A DNA stretch of 64,000 nucleotides from Gemmatimonadaceae bacterium (GCA_020851035.1 JADZDM010000003.1:1-64000), one strand, 5' to 3'. Positions 1 through 8,292 are shown, counted from the stretch's first letter. Notes: generated by a model not told the origin, from the sequence alone. Program-made: numbers and translations.

Positions 1-98
<98 letters not shown>

Positions 99-199
99 AC
101 GGAGTCCACGAGTAGACCCGCCGGGCAACCGGCCGGGCTGAAAGTGACTCAGTAGTCGCATCACCACGCGCCCTCTCTCAATTGCCAGTATATACACCT

Positions 200-231
200 C
201 GCCCCCGGCGCTCTCTCGAGTGCCGGGGGCG
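200..231 (+). terminator. Hairpin terminator after 16S rRNA
   Basis: A nearly perfect 14-bp stem (one G-U pair) with a TCTC loop starts about 100 bases after the 16S 3' end. It has no long U tract, as is common in GC-rich genomes. It is best read as the end of the 16S transcript and so supports a free-standing 16S gene. Confidence 0.7.
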
Positions 232-345
232 TCGTGCGTCATGGCCCTGCTGGATCCGCGTCCACTGCGCGACGGCAGGACGCGGACCTGCGGACCTGCG
301 GAACTGTGGAACGCTGGAATTGTGGAACTATGGAACGGCAGAACG

Positions 346-555
346 GCAGAACGCAAAACTGCAGAACGCAAAACTGAAGAACGCAAAATTGCCGAACGCA
401 AGACTGCTGCACACGTGACTGCTGCACGCGAGACTGCTGAACGCAAGACTGCTGTACGCAAGACCGCTGAACGCCAGAGAGCTGCAAACGAGACTGCTGC
501 ACGCAAGACTACTGAAGGCAAGAACGCTGCACGCGAGACTGCTGCACGCGAGACG
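346..555 (+). repeat. 15-bp tandem repeat, about 14 units
   Basis: Imperfect units with a period of exactly 15 bases run from about 346 to 555. The typical unit is GCTGCACGCGAGACT and earlier units read GCAGAACGCAAAACT. A more degenerate copy of the same pattern (GGAACNNTGGAA) is seen from about 300. Because 15 is a multiple of three, open frames pass through it and would encode AERKT-like pentapeptides, but no start with a ribosome binding site supports a protein. The array lies between the 16S terminator and the next gene. Confidence 0.85.
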
Positions 556-941
556 GAGGACTGCAGGGCGGTGGGAGCACCGGATGGCGAATACGCGGCG
601 CGGAGGGTTGGGGCAGGGAAGAACCGGCCCCGCACGCGGGGCGCGATGCGGGACGGCGTGCGGCACCCCGTCGTGCGAACGGGAGGCGCAGCGGCGGGCT
701 GCCGGTCACGGCGCTGCCGCGCGACGCGCCGTGCGGGCTCGGCCGTCGCTCGGCCCGTCTCGACGGGTTCCGTGCATTGTGCACCGAATCCACGCGGGGC
801 TGACCGCGCGGTGAGGATCGGCAGGGATGGTGCCGGTCGACGTGGCATGCAAGGCACGACGCATGCCTTGCAGGGGGACATCGCACGACGGGCGCAGGAG
901 TGTCCTGCGCCAGAGTTCCCTTTGTTCGCAGGAGTTCCCAC
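556..941. other. Stretch with no recognised gene
   Basis: Nothing recognisable as coding is seen here. Open frames on both strands are arginine/alanine-rich shadows of the high GC content. The interval presumably holds the promoter of the gene at 942; I could not pick a convincing -35/-10 pair. Confidence 0.5.
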
Positions 942-1391
942 ATGACACGTACGTCACTTCTTCGTTCGGCCCTCGCGCTGGTCACAGCCGTGGTGCTGCC
1001 GATGTCGGTTGCGACGGCCCAGACCGACAGCGCGGCAGCCCGCAGCCGCGCCGGCATGTATGACGCCACACAGCACGTCGCCTTCACCGGCGTGACCGTC
1101 GTCCGCGTGGACACGGTCAAGGCCGCCTCGGGCACCGGCTCGTCGCTCAGCGCGGTGTTCGCCGCCGGCAACGACTCGCTCACCGCCTGGCTCGCACCGG
1201 CCGAGTTCCTCACCGCCAACTCGGTGACCCTCGCTGCCGGTGACGTGATCGACATCAGCGGCTCGAAGGTGATGATGGAGGGCAAGCCGGCGCTGATCGC
1301 CAGTGAGATCAAGAAGGGCGAGGCGAAGGTCGTCCTGCGCGACAAGGCGACCGGTGCCCCGGCGTGGCCACAGGGCACGGCACGGCCGTAG
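942..1391 (+). CDS. Small secreted protein, possible OB-fold
   Basis: A 149-residue protein with a clear signal peptide: MTRTSLLR, a hydrophobic stretch to about residue 25, and cleavage after ATAQ. The start at 942 is chosen because GGAG lies at 931-934, at good spacing; an upstream GTG/ATG would spoil the signal peptide. The mature part has alternating beta-type segments (FTGVTVVRVDTV, LSAVFAAGNDSLTAWLAP, VTLAAGDVIDISGSK, KPALIASEIKKGEAKVVLRD). This order resembles small periplasmic OB-fold proteins, but that is inference from pattern only. No catalytic motif is visible and no function is claimed. It is a single gene followed by tRNA-Ile on the same strand. Confidence 0.75.
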   Translation: MTRTSLLRSALALVTAVVLPMSVATAQTDSAAARSRAGMYDATQHVAFTGVTVVRVDTVKAASGTGSSLSAVFAAGNDSLTAWLAPAEFLTANSVTLAAGDVIDISGSKVMMEGKPALIASEIKKGEAKVVLRDKATGAPAWPQGTARP

Positions 1392-1564
1392 GTCGTCGAC
1401 GAAACACAGGCCAGCGTACACGGGCCAGCGTAGGCGGGCCAGCGGCGGTCCGGGGAGTTGCGGGAGGCCGGACGGGGCGACGCAGCTCCGGTCGGTGACC
1501 TCCGCGCCCGGCCGCCGCACGCGTTGCGCAACGGGCCGATCGGGAATAGGTTGTGAGGTTCTTG

Positions 1565-1647
<83 letters not shown>

Positions 1648-1653
1648 CAGTCT

Positions 1654-1688
1654 GAAGGCGCCGCAGCGGAACTCGCTGTGGCGCCTTC
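1654..1688 (+). terminator. Terminator after tRNA-Ile
   Basis: GAAGGCGCC pairs with GGCGCCTTC, and inside it CAGCG pairs with CGCTG, with one mismatch between the two stems and a GAACT loop. It begins 16 bases after the tRNA. The sequence differs from the hairpin that follows the second tRNA-Ile fragment at 6092. Confidence 0.7.
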
Positions 1689-1747
1689 GTGCGTCGGGCC
1701 GGTCCAGCCCGTGCCGCCCTATGCGCACCCGGTCCCGGTGCGCCCGC

Positions 1748-2552
1748 TCACCGCTGCGACGCGATCCAGCCGTCCACCTGCTGCGCCAGCACCGACATCG
1801 GCAACATGCCACAGCCCAGCACCCGGTCGTGGAACGCACGCAGGTCGAACCGCTCACCAAGCTGCGCCCGTGCCCGTTCGCGCAGCCGGACGAATCCGTT
1901 GCTGCCAATCCTGTGCGCCAGCGCCTGGCCGGGGATGTCGGTGCTGTAGCGCAGCGACTCGCTGGCGATCTGCGTGTCGGACTCGAGCACATGCGCCCGC
2001 ATGTGGGCCACGATCGACGCGTAGTCGCCCCACCTCTCGCCATACGCGGTGTAGGAGCGCTTCCGGAACGCCGGAAGCTCGGGGTTCTCGCGCACCAGGT
2101 TCACCTGGAAGAGAGCTCGTGCGCGATCAGCGGCGCCGCGGTGAGCAGGCTGTGCTCGGCCCGCTTGGTGCCGTTGCAGAAGTAGTGCCCCATCGAGTCG
2201 GCGCGCGTCGGCTCCTGGTCGTATACGAACGTCATCGCGGGCTCCGGTTCCGGCGCGAGGCGGCGCACGTCGCCTCGGGCGCGTGGTCGCGTCGCGAAGG
2301 CCTTGTCGGGCAGCGGGTCCAGCCGGTTCGGGTGGATCATCAGGCGCTCGCCGAACTGCTCGGGCGTGGTCGCGAAGAGGTGCGGATCCTTCGCCAGCTG
2401 GGCGTGAAACTCCGCCCTGCTGCCGCGAAAGCCGAGTCGTAGCGGATCGCGGCCATCCCACGCTCGATGCGCGCCACCTCGCGGAGGCCGATGGCGTGCA
2501 CGCGGGCGGGATCGGTGTCGAGCGTCGTATGCCACCGTGTCAGCCAGCGGTA
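1748..2552 (-). pseudogene. DUF885 family protein, truncated and frameshifted
   Basis: Homology to the DUF885 family (putative secreted metallopeptidases of about 600 residues) is spread over at least three minus-strand frames. From 5' to 3' these are WLTRWHTTLDTDP and HAIGLREVARIERGM near 2550-2460, then FGERLMIHPNRLDPLPDKAF near 2350-2290 and SMGHYFCNGTKRAEHS in the next frame, then FQVNLVRENPELPAF, YTAYGERWGDYAS and a normal C-terminus ending at 1748. The family's HEA(I/V)PGHH metal site is reduced to AHEL at a frame change near 2100-2120. The N-terminal third or more is missing. It lies between the tRNA-Ile att copy and the GntR operon and looks like a decaying remnant. Confidence 0.75.
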
Positions 2553-2612
2553 GCCGGCGGTGGGTGGCCGCCGGGCACGTTGCAAGCCGGGGTGGGGCTG
2601 GTCGATCAGGGC

Positions 2613-2647
2613 TTGACACCAAGTGTAACAGGATACATGGTACACCT
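2613..2647 (+). promoter_or_regulatory. Promoter and inverted-repeat operator of the GntR-ABC operon
   Basis: TTGACA (2613-2618) is followed after 17 bases by CATGGT (2636-2641), 6 bases before the ATG at 2648, which predicts a leaderless mRNA. GTGTA (2623-2627) and TACAC (2641-2645) form the arms of an imperfect 23-bp palindrome covering the spacer and -10. YtrA-type GntR repressors are known to bind GTGTA/TACAC-type inverted repeats, so autoregulation is likely. Confidence 0.55.
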
Positions 2648-3097
2648 ATGCTTCCCTTCCCGATCCTGATCCAGCCCGGCGAGTCGCCCGTCAGGCAGGT
2701 CGTCTTCGCCGCCACGAAGGCCATCCTCGCCGGTGTCATGCGGCCCGGTGACCCATTCCCCTCCGTCCGCGAGCTGAGCGAGGCGCTCAAGCTCCATCCC
2801 AACACGGTCCAGAAGGTGATCGCGGAGTTGGTGCGTGATGGCTTCCTGGCGGTCAAGCCTGGCGTGGGGACGGTGGTGACCGCTGGCCCACGGGCGCCTG
2901 ACGAAGACCGGAGGCGCGCCCTGCACGCGAGCGTCGAGCAGCTGGTCGTCGAGGCGCGACGCCTTGGCATGCAGTGCGATGCGCTGGTGACGGACGTCGA
3001 GACGACGTGGACGGCGGTGTTCGGCACGCCTCGGTTGACGGGGACGGACGGCGGTGACGTGACCGGGCCAAACCGCCGCAGCGGGAGGGCGCGATGA
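2648..3097 (+). CDS. GntR family transcriptional regulator, YtrA type
   Basis: A 149-residue protein with an N-terminal GntR winged helix-turn-helix at about residues 10-80. Motifs include PVRQVVFAATKAILAGVMRPGD, split here as PVRQVVFAAT and ILAGVMRPGD, then LPSVRE-like FPSVRELSEALKLHPNTVQK and LVRDGFL. The short tail without a ligand-binding domain is typical of YtrA regulators, which usually repress an ABC transporter encoded next to them. The ATG at 2648 fits the family N-terminus and has no Shine-Dalgarno. The stop overlaps the next start as ATGA. In the family, effectors are often cell-envelope antibiotics; here the effector is unknown. Confidence 0.88.
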   Translation: MLPFPILIQPGESPVRQVVFAATKAILAGVMRPGDPFPSVRELSEALKLHPNTVQKVIAELVRDGFLAVKPGVGTVVTAGPRAPDEDRRRALHASVEQLVVEARRLGMQCDALVTDVETTWTAVFGTPRLTGTDGGDVTGPNRRSGRAR

Positions 3098-4020
3098 CGA
3101 CCGTCACGGTGGAGGGCGCGTCGTACCGTTACGGGCGCGACACTCGTGACGCGCTGCACGACGTGTCCCTCGAAGCGCCGTCGGGTGCGATCCTCGGGCT
3201 CCTTGGCACGAACGGCGCGGGGAAGACGACCCTGCTGCAGTGTTGTGCCGGGCTGCGCGAACCGCTGTCGGGGCGTGTGCTCATTGATGGTGCGAGCACT
3301 GCCCGGCGCGCATTGATCGTCAGCGGTGTGGTCGGCTACGTGGCCGAGTCGGTGCGCCTGCCGAAGGACATGACGCTGCAGGCGCTGGAGCGGTGGGTTG
3401 CGCCACTGCACCGGCGCTGGGATGCGGCGCTTGCGACATCGCTCCGTGAGCGGTTCGCGCTGGACGCCGGGCGCAGTCTCACGACGCTGTCCCGGGGGGA
3501 GTACATGAAGGCCGCGCTGCTGTGTGTGCTGGCGGCACAGCCGCGTGTCCTGATCATGGACGAGCCCCTCGCGGGCATCGATGTGGTGACGAAGGATGAG
3601 ATCCTGCGCGTCCTGCTGTCGATCGCGTCGTCATCCGGCACGACGATGCTGCTGGCGTCACATGACATCGCCGAGGTGGAGTCGGTGCTGAGCCACGTGG
3701 TGATCATGACGGCGGGGCGTGTGCGCGTGGCGGGATCGATGGAGTCGGTGCGGGAGCGGTATCGCCGGGTGACGATGGTGGGTGGTGATGCCCTGCTGGA
3801 TGCGTTCGCTGGTGAGCAACGCTGGCTGGAGACGCAGCGTGCGGGTCGCGTGCTGAGCATCGTGGCTGACGGCGCACGGACCCCGCTGGATGCCGGGATG
3901 CTGCAGCGGCGCTTTGCCGGCGCCGACTCGATCACGGTCGAGGACCTGTCATTGCGGGACTTGTACTCGTCGGTGGTACGGGGCACGCGGCGTGACGCGA
4001 CACAGTCGGAGGCTGCATGA
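3094..4020 (+). CDS. ABC transporter ATP-binding protein
   Basis: A 308-residue ATPase for the permease encoded next. Walker A is GTNGAGKTT (38-46), the signature is LSRGEY (132-137, a variant of LSGGQ), Walker B is VLIMDEP (152-158) and the switch histidine is H190. The nucleotide-binding domain spans about residues 1-225 and a C-terminal extension of about 80 residues has no clear match. Its start overlaps the regulator gene by ATGA and its stop overlaps the permease in the same way, so the three are translationally coupled. By family it resembles YtrB/CcmA-type exporters of the ABC-2 class; the substrate cannot be read from sequence. Confidence 0.92.
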   Translation: MTTVTVEGASYRYGRDTRDALHDVSLEAPSGAILGLLGTNGAGKTTLLQCCAGLREPLSGRVLIDGASTARRALIVSGVVGYVAESVRLPKDMTLQALERWVAPLHRRWDAALATSLRERFALDAGRSLTTLSRGEYMKAALLCVLAAQPRVLIMDEPLAGIDVVTKDEILRVLLSIASSSGTTMLLASHDIAEVESVLSHVVIMTAGRVRVAGSMESVRERYRRVTMVGGDALLDAFAGEQRWLETQRAGRVLSIVADGARTPLDAGMLQRRFAGADSITVEDLSLRDLYSSVVRGTRRDATQSEAA

Positions 4021-5597
4021 CATGGATGCACCAGGTGTGGCATGTACACCGGCGTGACCTGCGCCGGACGTGGTTCTTGCTGGCGTTGTACGCCGCGGTG
4101 CTGTGCCTGGCGGTGGCGCGCGCCCTGGAGTGGCCGCCGGCGATGCACACTGCGTTGTCACCGGTGGGATTGATCGCCACGGTTCTCGCGGTGCTTGCGA
4201 CGGTGCGCGCCGTGCACGCAGACGATACGACCCGGGCCGACGCCTTCTGGGCGGTCGTGCCGTTGCAGTCATCCGCCGTGGCGGCGTCAAAGCTGCTCTA
4301 CGTCCTGTCAGTCGTCGCCGCCTACGGCGCGGCGACACTCGTGATTCGCGCGGCGTGGCAGCTCGGGCCGATCGGCTGGGATGGCGCGCACGCGATGTAT
4401 CCGGTGTTGACGCTGACGCTGCTCGGGATGGCGCTCGCGGCATCGGTGTTCGGGACGATGACGAGCATCGGTGCCGTTGTCTCCGGCACGCTGGGGTTTG
4501 CCTTTGCCGGCCGCGCCATCTACGATCTCCCGCAGAAGAGCATGGCTCCGTCCCTCTGGTGGTCTGCGGTGACGCTGCTGGTAGTGGGATGTACGGCCTT
4601 CCTCGTGCGGCGATATCACACGCGCGAGACGACGGTGCTGACACGCGGTGCGGCGCTGGGCACCGGAGCACTTGCGATGCTCTTTCCCGTCTTCGGCTTG
4701 CGCTCGATGCCCGGGGAAGGCATGGTCGAGTATGACCCGACACACACCCTCGATTCCGTCTCGCTGACGCTTCCGCTCACGACACCGCCCGTGTGCGAGG
4801 GAGGGCGGCTCGCTGTGCCCGTGTCACTGAAGGGGCCGCCCGTCGGCCTGCGCGTGGGGCTGCGTCGTCCGACGCTCGACGTCGCGCTCGATGATGGCTC
4901 GACGCTGAAGCTCTCGTTGTCGACGTCGAGTTTCGTGCCACTGCCGGATGGTTACGGGCCGTTGCTCCTGACCGATCGCCAGCGCAGTCAGCTTCGCGTC
5001 GTGGGCCTGGGTCCTGACACCGGCGCAGTCACGTTTCCCCTCGAATTCGCGGTGACCCCTGCGGATTCCGGGCGCGTGTGCGGACATCTCGAGCGTCTCG
5101 CGATCCGGGCGTGGGTCGTCACGGAAACCGGTGTCGAGGTGATGCGTGTACCGCTGCGCAACGCGGCAGGGGCTGCGGCTCCACGGAATCGCGTCCGCAT
5201 CATCTCGCAGGCGATCAGGGATTCGAGCGTGACCATCAGGGCACGACTGTCGGGAGTGACCGATGACTTCACACGTTCCCCCGAGCTCGGCTTCAACGCG
5301 TATGCGCTGCTGAACACGGCGCGCGGGGAGGTGGTGCCGTTGACTCATTCACGCGAGACGGATCCGACGTGGACATCCGGCCTGCCGGGTGGAATGCGGC
5401 ACTCGGGCATCACACTCGACTTCGGGCTGCAGGATCCGCAGCATCCGCGTCTGGGCGGGCTCGAATCGTGGCGCGACGGCTCCGTGCTGCTGGTCACGGC
5501 CCCCCGGCTTGCAGGCCGTGGATGGCGAAGCAGTCCCAGCGTCGCGGTGCCGCACGCGCCCAACCGAAGCGCCAAGTCGGAGGGCCGCCGTGAGTGA
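4017..5597 (+). CDS. ABC-2 type permease with large C-terminal domain
   Basis: A 526-residue membrane protein. About six to seven hydrophobic segments lie within the first 230 residues (for example LALYAAVLCLAVARALEW, LIATVLAVLATVRAV, ASVFGTMTSIGAVVSGTLGF and LWWSAVTLLVVGCTAFLV). They are followed by about 290 residues with no further obvious membrane segment. This C-terminal part is beta-rich in appearance and probably extracytoplasmic; I do not recognise it. The gene overlaps the ATPase gene by four bases. Together with the YtrA-type regulator this suggests an envelope-stress or drug export function, by analogy only. Confidence 0.8.
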   Translation: MTWMHQVWHVHRRDLRRTWFLLALYAAVLCLAVARALEWPPAMHTALSPVGLIATVLAVLATVRAVHADDTTRADAFWAVVPLQSSAVAASKLLYVLSVVAAYGAATLVIRAAWQLGPIGWDGAHAMYPVLTLTLLGMALAASVFGTMTSIGAVVSGTLGFAFAGRAIYDLPQKSMAPSLWWSAVTLLVVGCTAFLVRRYHTRETTVLTRGAALGTGALAMLFPVFGLRSMPGEGMVEYDPTHTLDSVSLTLPLTTPPVCEGGRLAVPVSLKGPPVGLRVGLRRPTLDVALDDGSTLKLSLSTSSFVPLPDGYGPLLLTDRQRSQLRVVGLGPDTGAVTFPLEFAVTPADSGRVCGHLERLAIRAWVVTETGVEVMRVPLRNAAGAAAPRNRVRIISQAIRDSSVTIRARLSGVTDDFTRSPELGFNAYALLNTARGEVVPLTHSRETDPTWTSGLPGGMRHSGITLDFGLQDPQHPRLGGLESWRDGSVLLVTAPRLAGRGWRSSPSVAVPHAPNRSAKSEGRRE

Positions 5598-5603
5598 GCA
5601 GTC

Positions 5604-5639
5604 GGAGCCAACCGGACTCTGGGAGCCAACCGGACTCTG
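5604..5639 (+). repeat. Two tandem 18-bp repeats
   Basis: GGAGCCAACCGGACTCTG occurs twice in direct tandem just after the permease stop. Its GGACTCTG end recalls the GACTCAGAGTC palindrome of the 34-bp array downstream. Confidence 0.8.
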
Positions 5640-5725
5640 AGTCGCGAGCGGCAAGTGAAGTGGCACCGGCTCCAGCTCCAGCTCCAGCTGCTGGCGGGAG
5701 GGGCGCGGTCGGCAGCTGAGGTGAA

Positions 5726-5855
5726 AAGGATGACAAGGACTCAGAGTCCTTTGGACCAGAAGGATGACAAGGGCTCAGAGTCCTTTGGACCAGAAGGATG
5801 ACAATGACTCAGAGTCCTTTGCACCAAAAGGATGACAAGGACTCAGAGTCATTTC
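5726..5855 (+). repeat. 34-bp tandem repeat, about 3.8 units, with internal palindrome
   Basis: Units begin at 5726, 5760, 5794 and 5828. Each starts AAGGATGACAAGGACTCAGA and continues GTCCTTTGGACCAG with few changes. The core GGACTC-A-GAGTCC is a 13-base palindrome, so each unit could bind a dimeric protein or form a small hairpin. Units abut with no spacer, so this is not a CRISPR. The period is not a multiple of three, which argues against a coding repeat. It lies 180 bases before the second tRNA-Ile fragment, and no gene is seen between 5598 and 6030. Confidence 0.9.
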
Positions 5856-6030
5856 TCCCCAAGACCACGACGGACCTCACGATTCCTCGATGGAGCTCCG
5901 CCCACCCGTAACGGAGTTGGCAACAACGGCGCCCATCGCAGTCTTGCTGAGTTCGTCGTACGCGGTGCGCCGGCGCCCCTGATTCAGTATCTGTTCGGTT
6001 CATTGCACCCTGCTGTCAGGCACTCCTGTC

Positions 6031-6083
6031 GCCTGATCAACGTGAGGTCCGAGGTTCAACTCCTCGCAGGCCCACTCCCGGGA
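6031..6083 (+). repeat. Duplicated tRNA-Ile 3' fragment (putative attR)
   Basis: 6041-6083 is identical to 1605-1647, and 6031-6040 matches the tRNA anticodon-loop region with two changes. The 5' half of the tRNA is absent, so it is not a functional tRNA gene. It marks the far end of the putative integrated segment. Confidence 0.7.
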
Positions 6084-6091
6084 GGCTGTCA

Positions 6092-6127
6092 CGAGGGCGG
6101 TGCAACGGTTCCGTTGCACCGCCCTCG
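6092..6127 (+). terminator. Perfect 16-bp hairpin after the tRNA-Ile fragment
   Basis: CGAGGGCGGTGCAACG pairs completely with CGTTGCACCGCCCTCG across a GTTC loop. If the segment inserted at tRNA-Ile, this may be the original terminator of that tRNA, now displaced 4.4 kb. Confidence 0.75.
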
Positions 6128-6214
6128 TCGCGTTCGCGGACGCGCGGTGCAGCCGGCACGCCCTCGCGCATGGCACGCCCCCCCGCATGGCACGGCCACC
6201 GCCGCGCGCGTCGC

Positions 6215-6226
6215 TATCTTCGCGCC
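6215..6226 (+). promoter_or_regulatory. Leaderless-type -10 element
   Basis: TATCTT at 6215-6220 lies exactly 6 bases before the ATG at 6227, and no Shine-Dalgarno is present. No good -35 is visible. The same spacing is seen at 2636, 8338 and 32331. Confidence 0.45.
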
Positions 6227-7969
6227 ATGCCCTCACCCATGCGCTCGATCACGCTGCTCGCCGCGACCGCCCTCACCGCCGCCTGCCAGCCGATGGAGGC
6301 GCCCGCCAGGCCGGCGTCGGACGCACCGCCAGCAACCGCGCCCGCCCGACTCCCCTCGCGACCGGCCCGCGTCGCCACCGCGGACTCGGCCATGGTGGTC
6401 TCCGCCTCCCCCTACGCCACCGAGGCCGGCCTCGCAGTGCTCCGCGACGGCGGCAACGCCATCGATGCAGCCGTCACCGTCGCGATGACCCTTGCCGTCA
6501 CCTACCCCGCTGCCGGCAACATCGGTGGCGGCGGGTTCCTGCTCGCGCGCATCGACGGTCGCAACGTCGCACTCGACTTCCGCGAGACGGCCCCGCGCGC
6601 TGCCACGCGCGACATGTACCTCGACGCGGCCGGATACGTGACCGACCGCAGCGTGACCGGGGCGCTCGCCGCCGGTGTGCCAGGGTCAGTCGCCGGCCTC
6701 TACGAGGCGCATCGGAAGTATGGCCGCCGCCCGTGGGCCGAACTCGTCGCCCCCGCGATCGCCCTGGCCGCGAACGGCTTCGCGATCGATTCCGCATTCA
6801 GCGATGACGACGAGAGCGGCGCGCACCGCCTCGCGCTGGACTCGGCCAGTGCCGCACTCTTCCTGCGCGACGGGAAGTTCCGCCGGCTCGGCGAGACCTG
6901 GCGCGCGCCCGGCCTCGCCCGGGTGCTGCAGCGCATCGCCGATCGCGGTCGGGACGGATTCTACAAGGGTGAGACGGCGGCGCTGATCACCACCGCGATG
7001 CGGCGCAGCGGCGGCATCATCTCGCTCGCCGACCTGCTCACCTACCAGCCGGTGTGGCGCGAGCCGGTCACGTTCACCTATCGAGGCCACCAGGTCATCT
7101 CCATGCCGCCGGTGTCGTCCGGCGGACTCACGCTCGCGCTCATCCTGGGAATCCTCGAGGGCCGGGACGTCGCCGCGCTCGGCTGGCGCACGCCCGAAGC
7201 CATCCACCTCCTGGCCGAGGCCGAGCGTCGTGCCTTTGCGCGCCGCAACATGCTGCTCGGTGACCCGGCGTTCATGCGGATCCAGGAGGAGTCGTTCCTG
7301 TCCGCCGACACGGCGGCCGCGTTGCGCGCGGAGATCGGCAGCGTGTCGTCCGGTGGCGGTGCTGCGGCGGCCCCGCGCGAGCCCCGGCACACCACGCACC
7401 TCTCGGTGGTGGACGCGGCAGGCAACGCGGTGGCCATCACCACCACGCTCAACGAGAGCTATGGCGCCGCCTTCACGGTGCCGGGTGGCGAGTTCCTGCT
7501 GAACGACGAGATGGACGACTTCACCGCCAAGGTGGGGGCGGTGAATGCGATGGGACTGGTGCAGGGCAGCGCCAATGCGATCGCGCCTGGCAAGCGGATG
7601 CTCTCCAGCATGACGCCGACCATCATGCTCGACAGCGCGAACCGCGTCGAGCTGGTGACGGGCGCCGCCGGGGGCGCCTACATCATCACGGCAGTCGCGC
7701 ACCAGATCGTGAGCCTGGTGGACCACCACCGTACCCTCGGCGAGGCGATGGCGGCCCCGCAGTTCCATCACCAGGACATCCCCGATTCGCTGGTGGTGGA
7801 AGCCACCGCATGGGCCGACAGCGCCACCGCATTCATGCGTCCGCTCGGCCATGGCGTGAAGCTGTCGCCGTGGGGGTTCCTCGCGAATGTGCAGAGCATC
7901 CATCGCGAAGGCGGGCGGTGGAGCGGCGTGACCGAACCGCGCGGACGGGGCCTGGCGCGGGGGTATTGA
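6227..7969 (+). CDS. ggt: Gamma-glutamyltransferase, exported lipoprotein
   Basis: A 580-residue member of the Ntn-hydrolase GGT family, which cleaves gamma-glutamyl bonds of glutathione and related peptides outside the cytoplasm. The N-terminus MPSPMRSITLLAATALTAAC has a lipobox (LTAAC). Family motifs are GLAVLRDGGNAIDAAV, NIGGGGFLL and the small-subunit start TTHLSVVD, with predicted autocatalytic cleavage before T389. Further ones are the substrate-binding NDEMDDF, PGKRMLSSMTPTI and the GAAGGAYIITAV loop. Length is normal for the family. The start at 6227 gives the lipobox at the right place; the frame is open further upstream only by chance. It stands alone, just downstream of the tRNA-Ile fragment. 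Confidence 0.95.
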   Translation: MPSPMRSITLLAATALTAACQPMEAPARPASDAPPATAPARLPSRPARVATADSAMVVSASPYATEAGLAVLRDGGNAIDAAVTVAMTLAVTYPAAGNIGGGGFLLARIDGRNVALDFRETAPRAATRDMYLDAAGYVTDRSVTGALAAGVPGSVAGLYEAHRKYGRRPWAELVAPAIALAANGFAIDSAFSDDDESGAHRLALDSASAALFLRDGKFRRLGETWRAPGLARVLQRIADRGRDGFYKGETAALITTAMRRSGGIISLADLLTYQPVWREPVTFTYRGHQVISMPPVSSGGLTLALILGILEGRDVAALGWRTPEAIHLLAEAERRAFARRNMLLGDPAFMRIQEESFLSADTAAALRAEIGSVSSGGGAAAAPREPRHTTHLSVVDAAGNAVAITTTLNESYGAAFTVPGGEFLLNDEMDDFTAKVGAVNAMGLVQGSANAIAPGKRMLSSMTPTIMLDSANRVELVTGAAGGAYIITAVAHQIVSLVDHHRTLGEAMAAPQFHHQDIPDSLVVEATAWADSATAFMRPLGHGVKLSPWGFLANVQSIHREGGRWSGVTEPRGRGLARGY

Positions 7970-7980
7970 ATCGCTGCAAT

Positions 7981-8292
7981 TCGGTGACGGAAATTCGGTG
8001 ACAGTGCACGGACAGAAATCCGGTGACAGTGCACGAATTCCCCCAAGATCCGGTGACAAAATCCGGTGACAGTGCACCAATTCCCAGAGAAATCCGGTGA
8101 CAGTGCACGAAATCCCCCAGGGAATTCGTGCACTGTCACCGGATCTCCCCTGTCACCGGATTTCCCCTCGAACGTGGCGGGGACGGGAATTGGTGCACTG
8201 TCACCGGATTCCCGGGGAATTCGTGCACTGTCACCGGGTTCCCGGGAATTCGTGCACTGTCACCGGATTCCCTGTCTGTCACCGGATTTCCC
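7981..8292. repeat. Two-way array of short repeats, core GGTGACAGTGCAC
   Basis: Six copies of ATCCGGTGACAGTGCAC or shortened forms read left to right (near 7981, 7996, 8019, 8049, 8062 and 8092). They are followed by six in the opposite sense (near 8120, 8151, 8187, 8216, 8244 and 8277). Most are followed by GAATTCCC, so neighbours pair as hairpins and the two halves could pair with each other. A separate direct repeat, CCTCGAACGTGGCGGGGACG, occurs at about 8166 and 8306. The layout resembles REP/BIME clusters mobilised by RAYT transposases, but none is encoded in this window. No gene lies between 7970 and 8349. Confidence 0.9.

Noticed and set aside
220-945. Long plus-strand open frame with AERKT pentapeptide repeats through the 15-bp array
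   Set aside because: The repeat period is a multiple of three in a stop-poor GC-rich sequence. There is no good ribosome site, and the frame overlaps the better supported gene at 942. The composition is not protein-like.
1648-6030. Integrase or transposase inside the tRNA-Ile-bounded segment
   Set aside because: All frames were inspected. Only the DUF885 remnant, GntR regulator, ABC ATPase and permease are recognisable, and no tyrosine or serine recombinase motif is seen.
6031-6074. Second functional tRNA-Ile gene
   Set aside because: Only the 3' half is present. The acceptor 5' strand and D arm are missing and the anticodon-stem region has changed bases.
5726-8292. The 34-bp array or the 7981 cluster as a CRISPR
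   Set aside because: The 34-bp units abut without spacers, the 7981 units alternate direction, and no cas gene is present.
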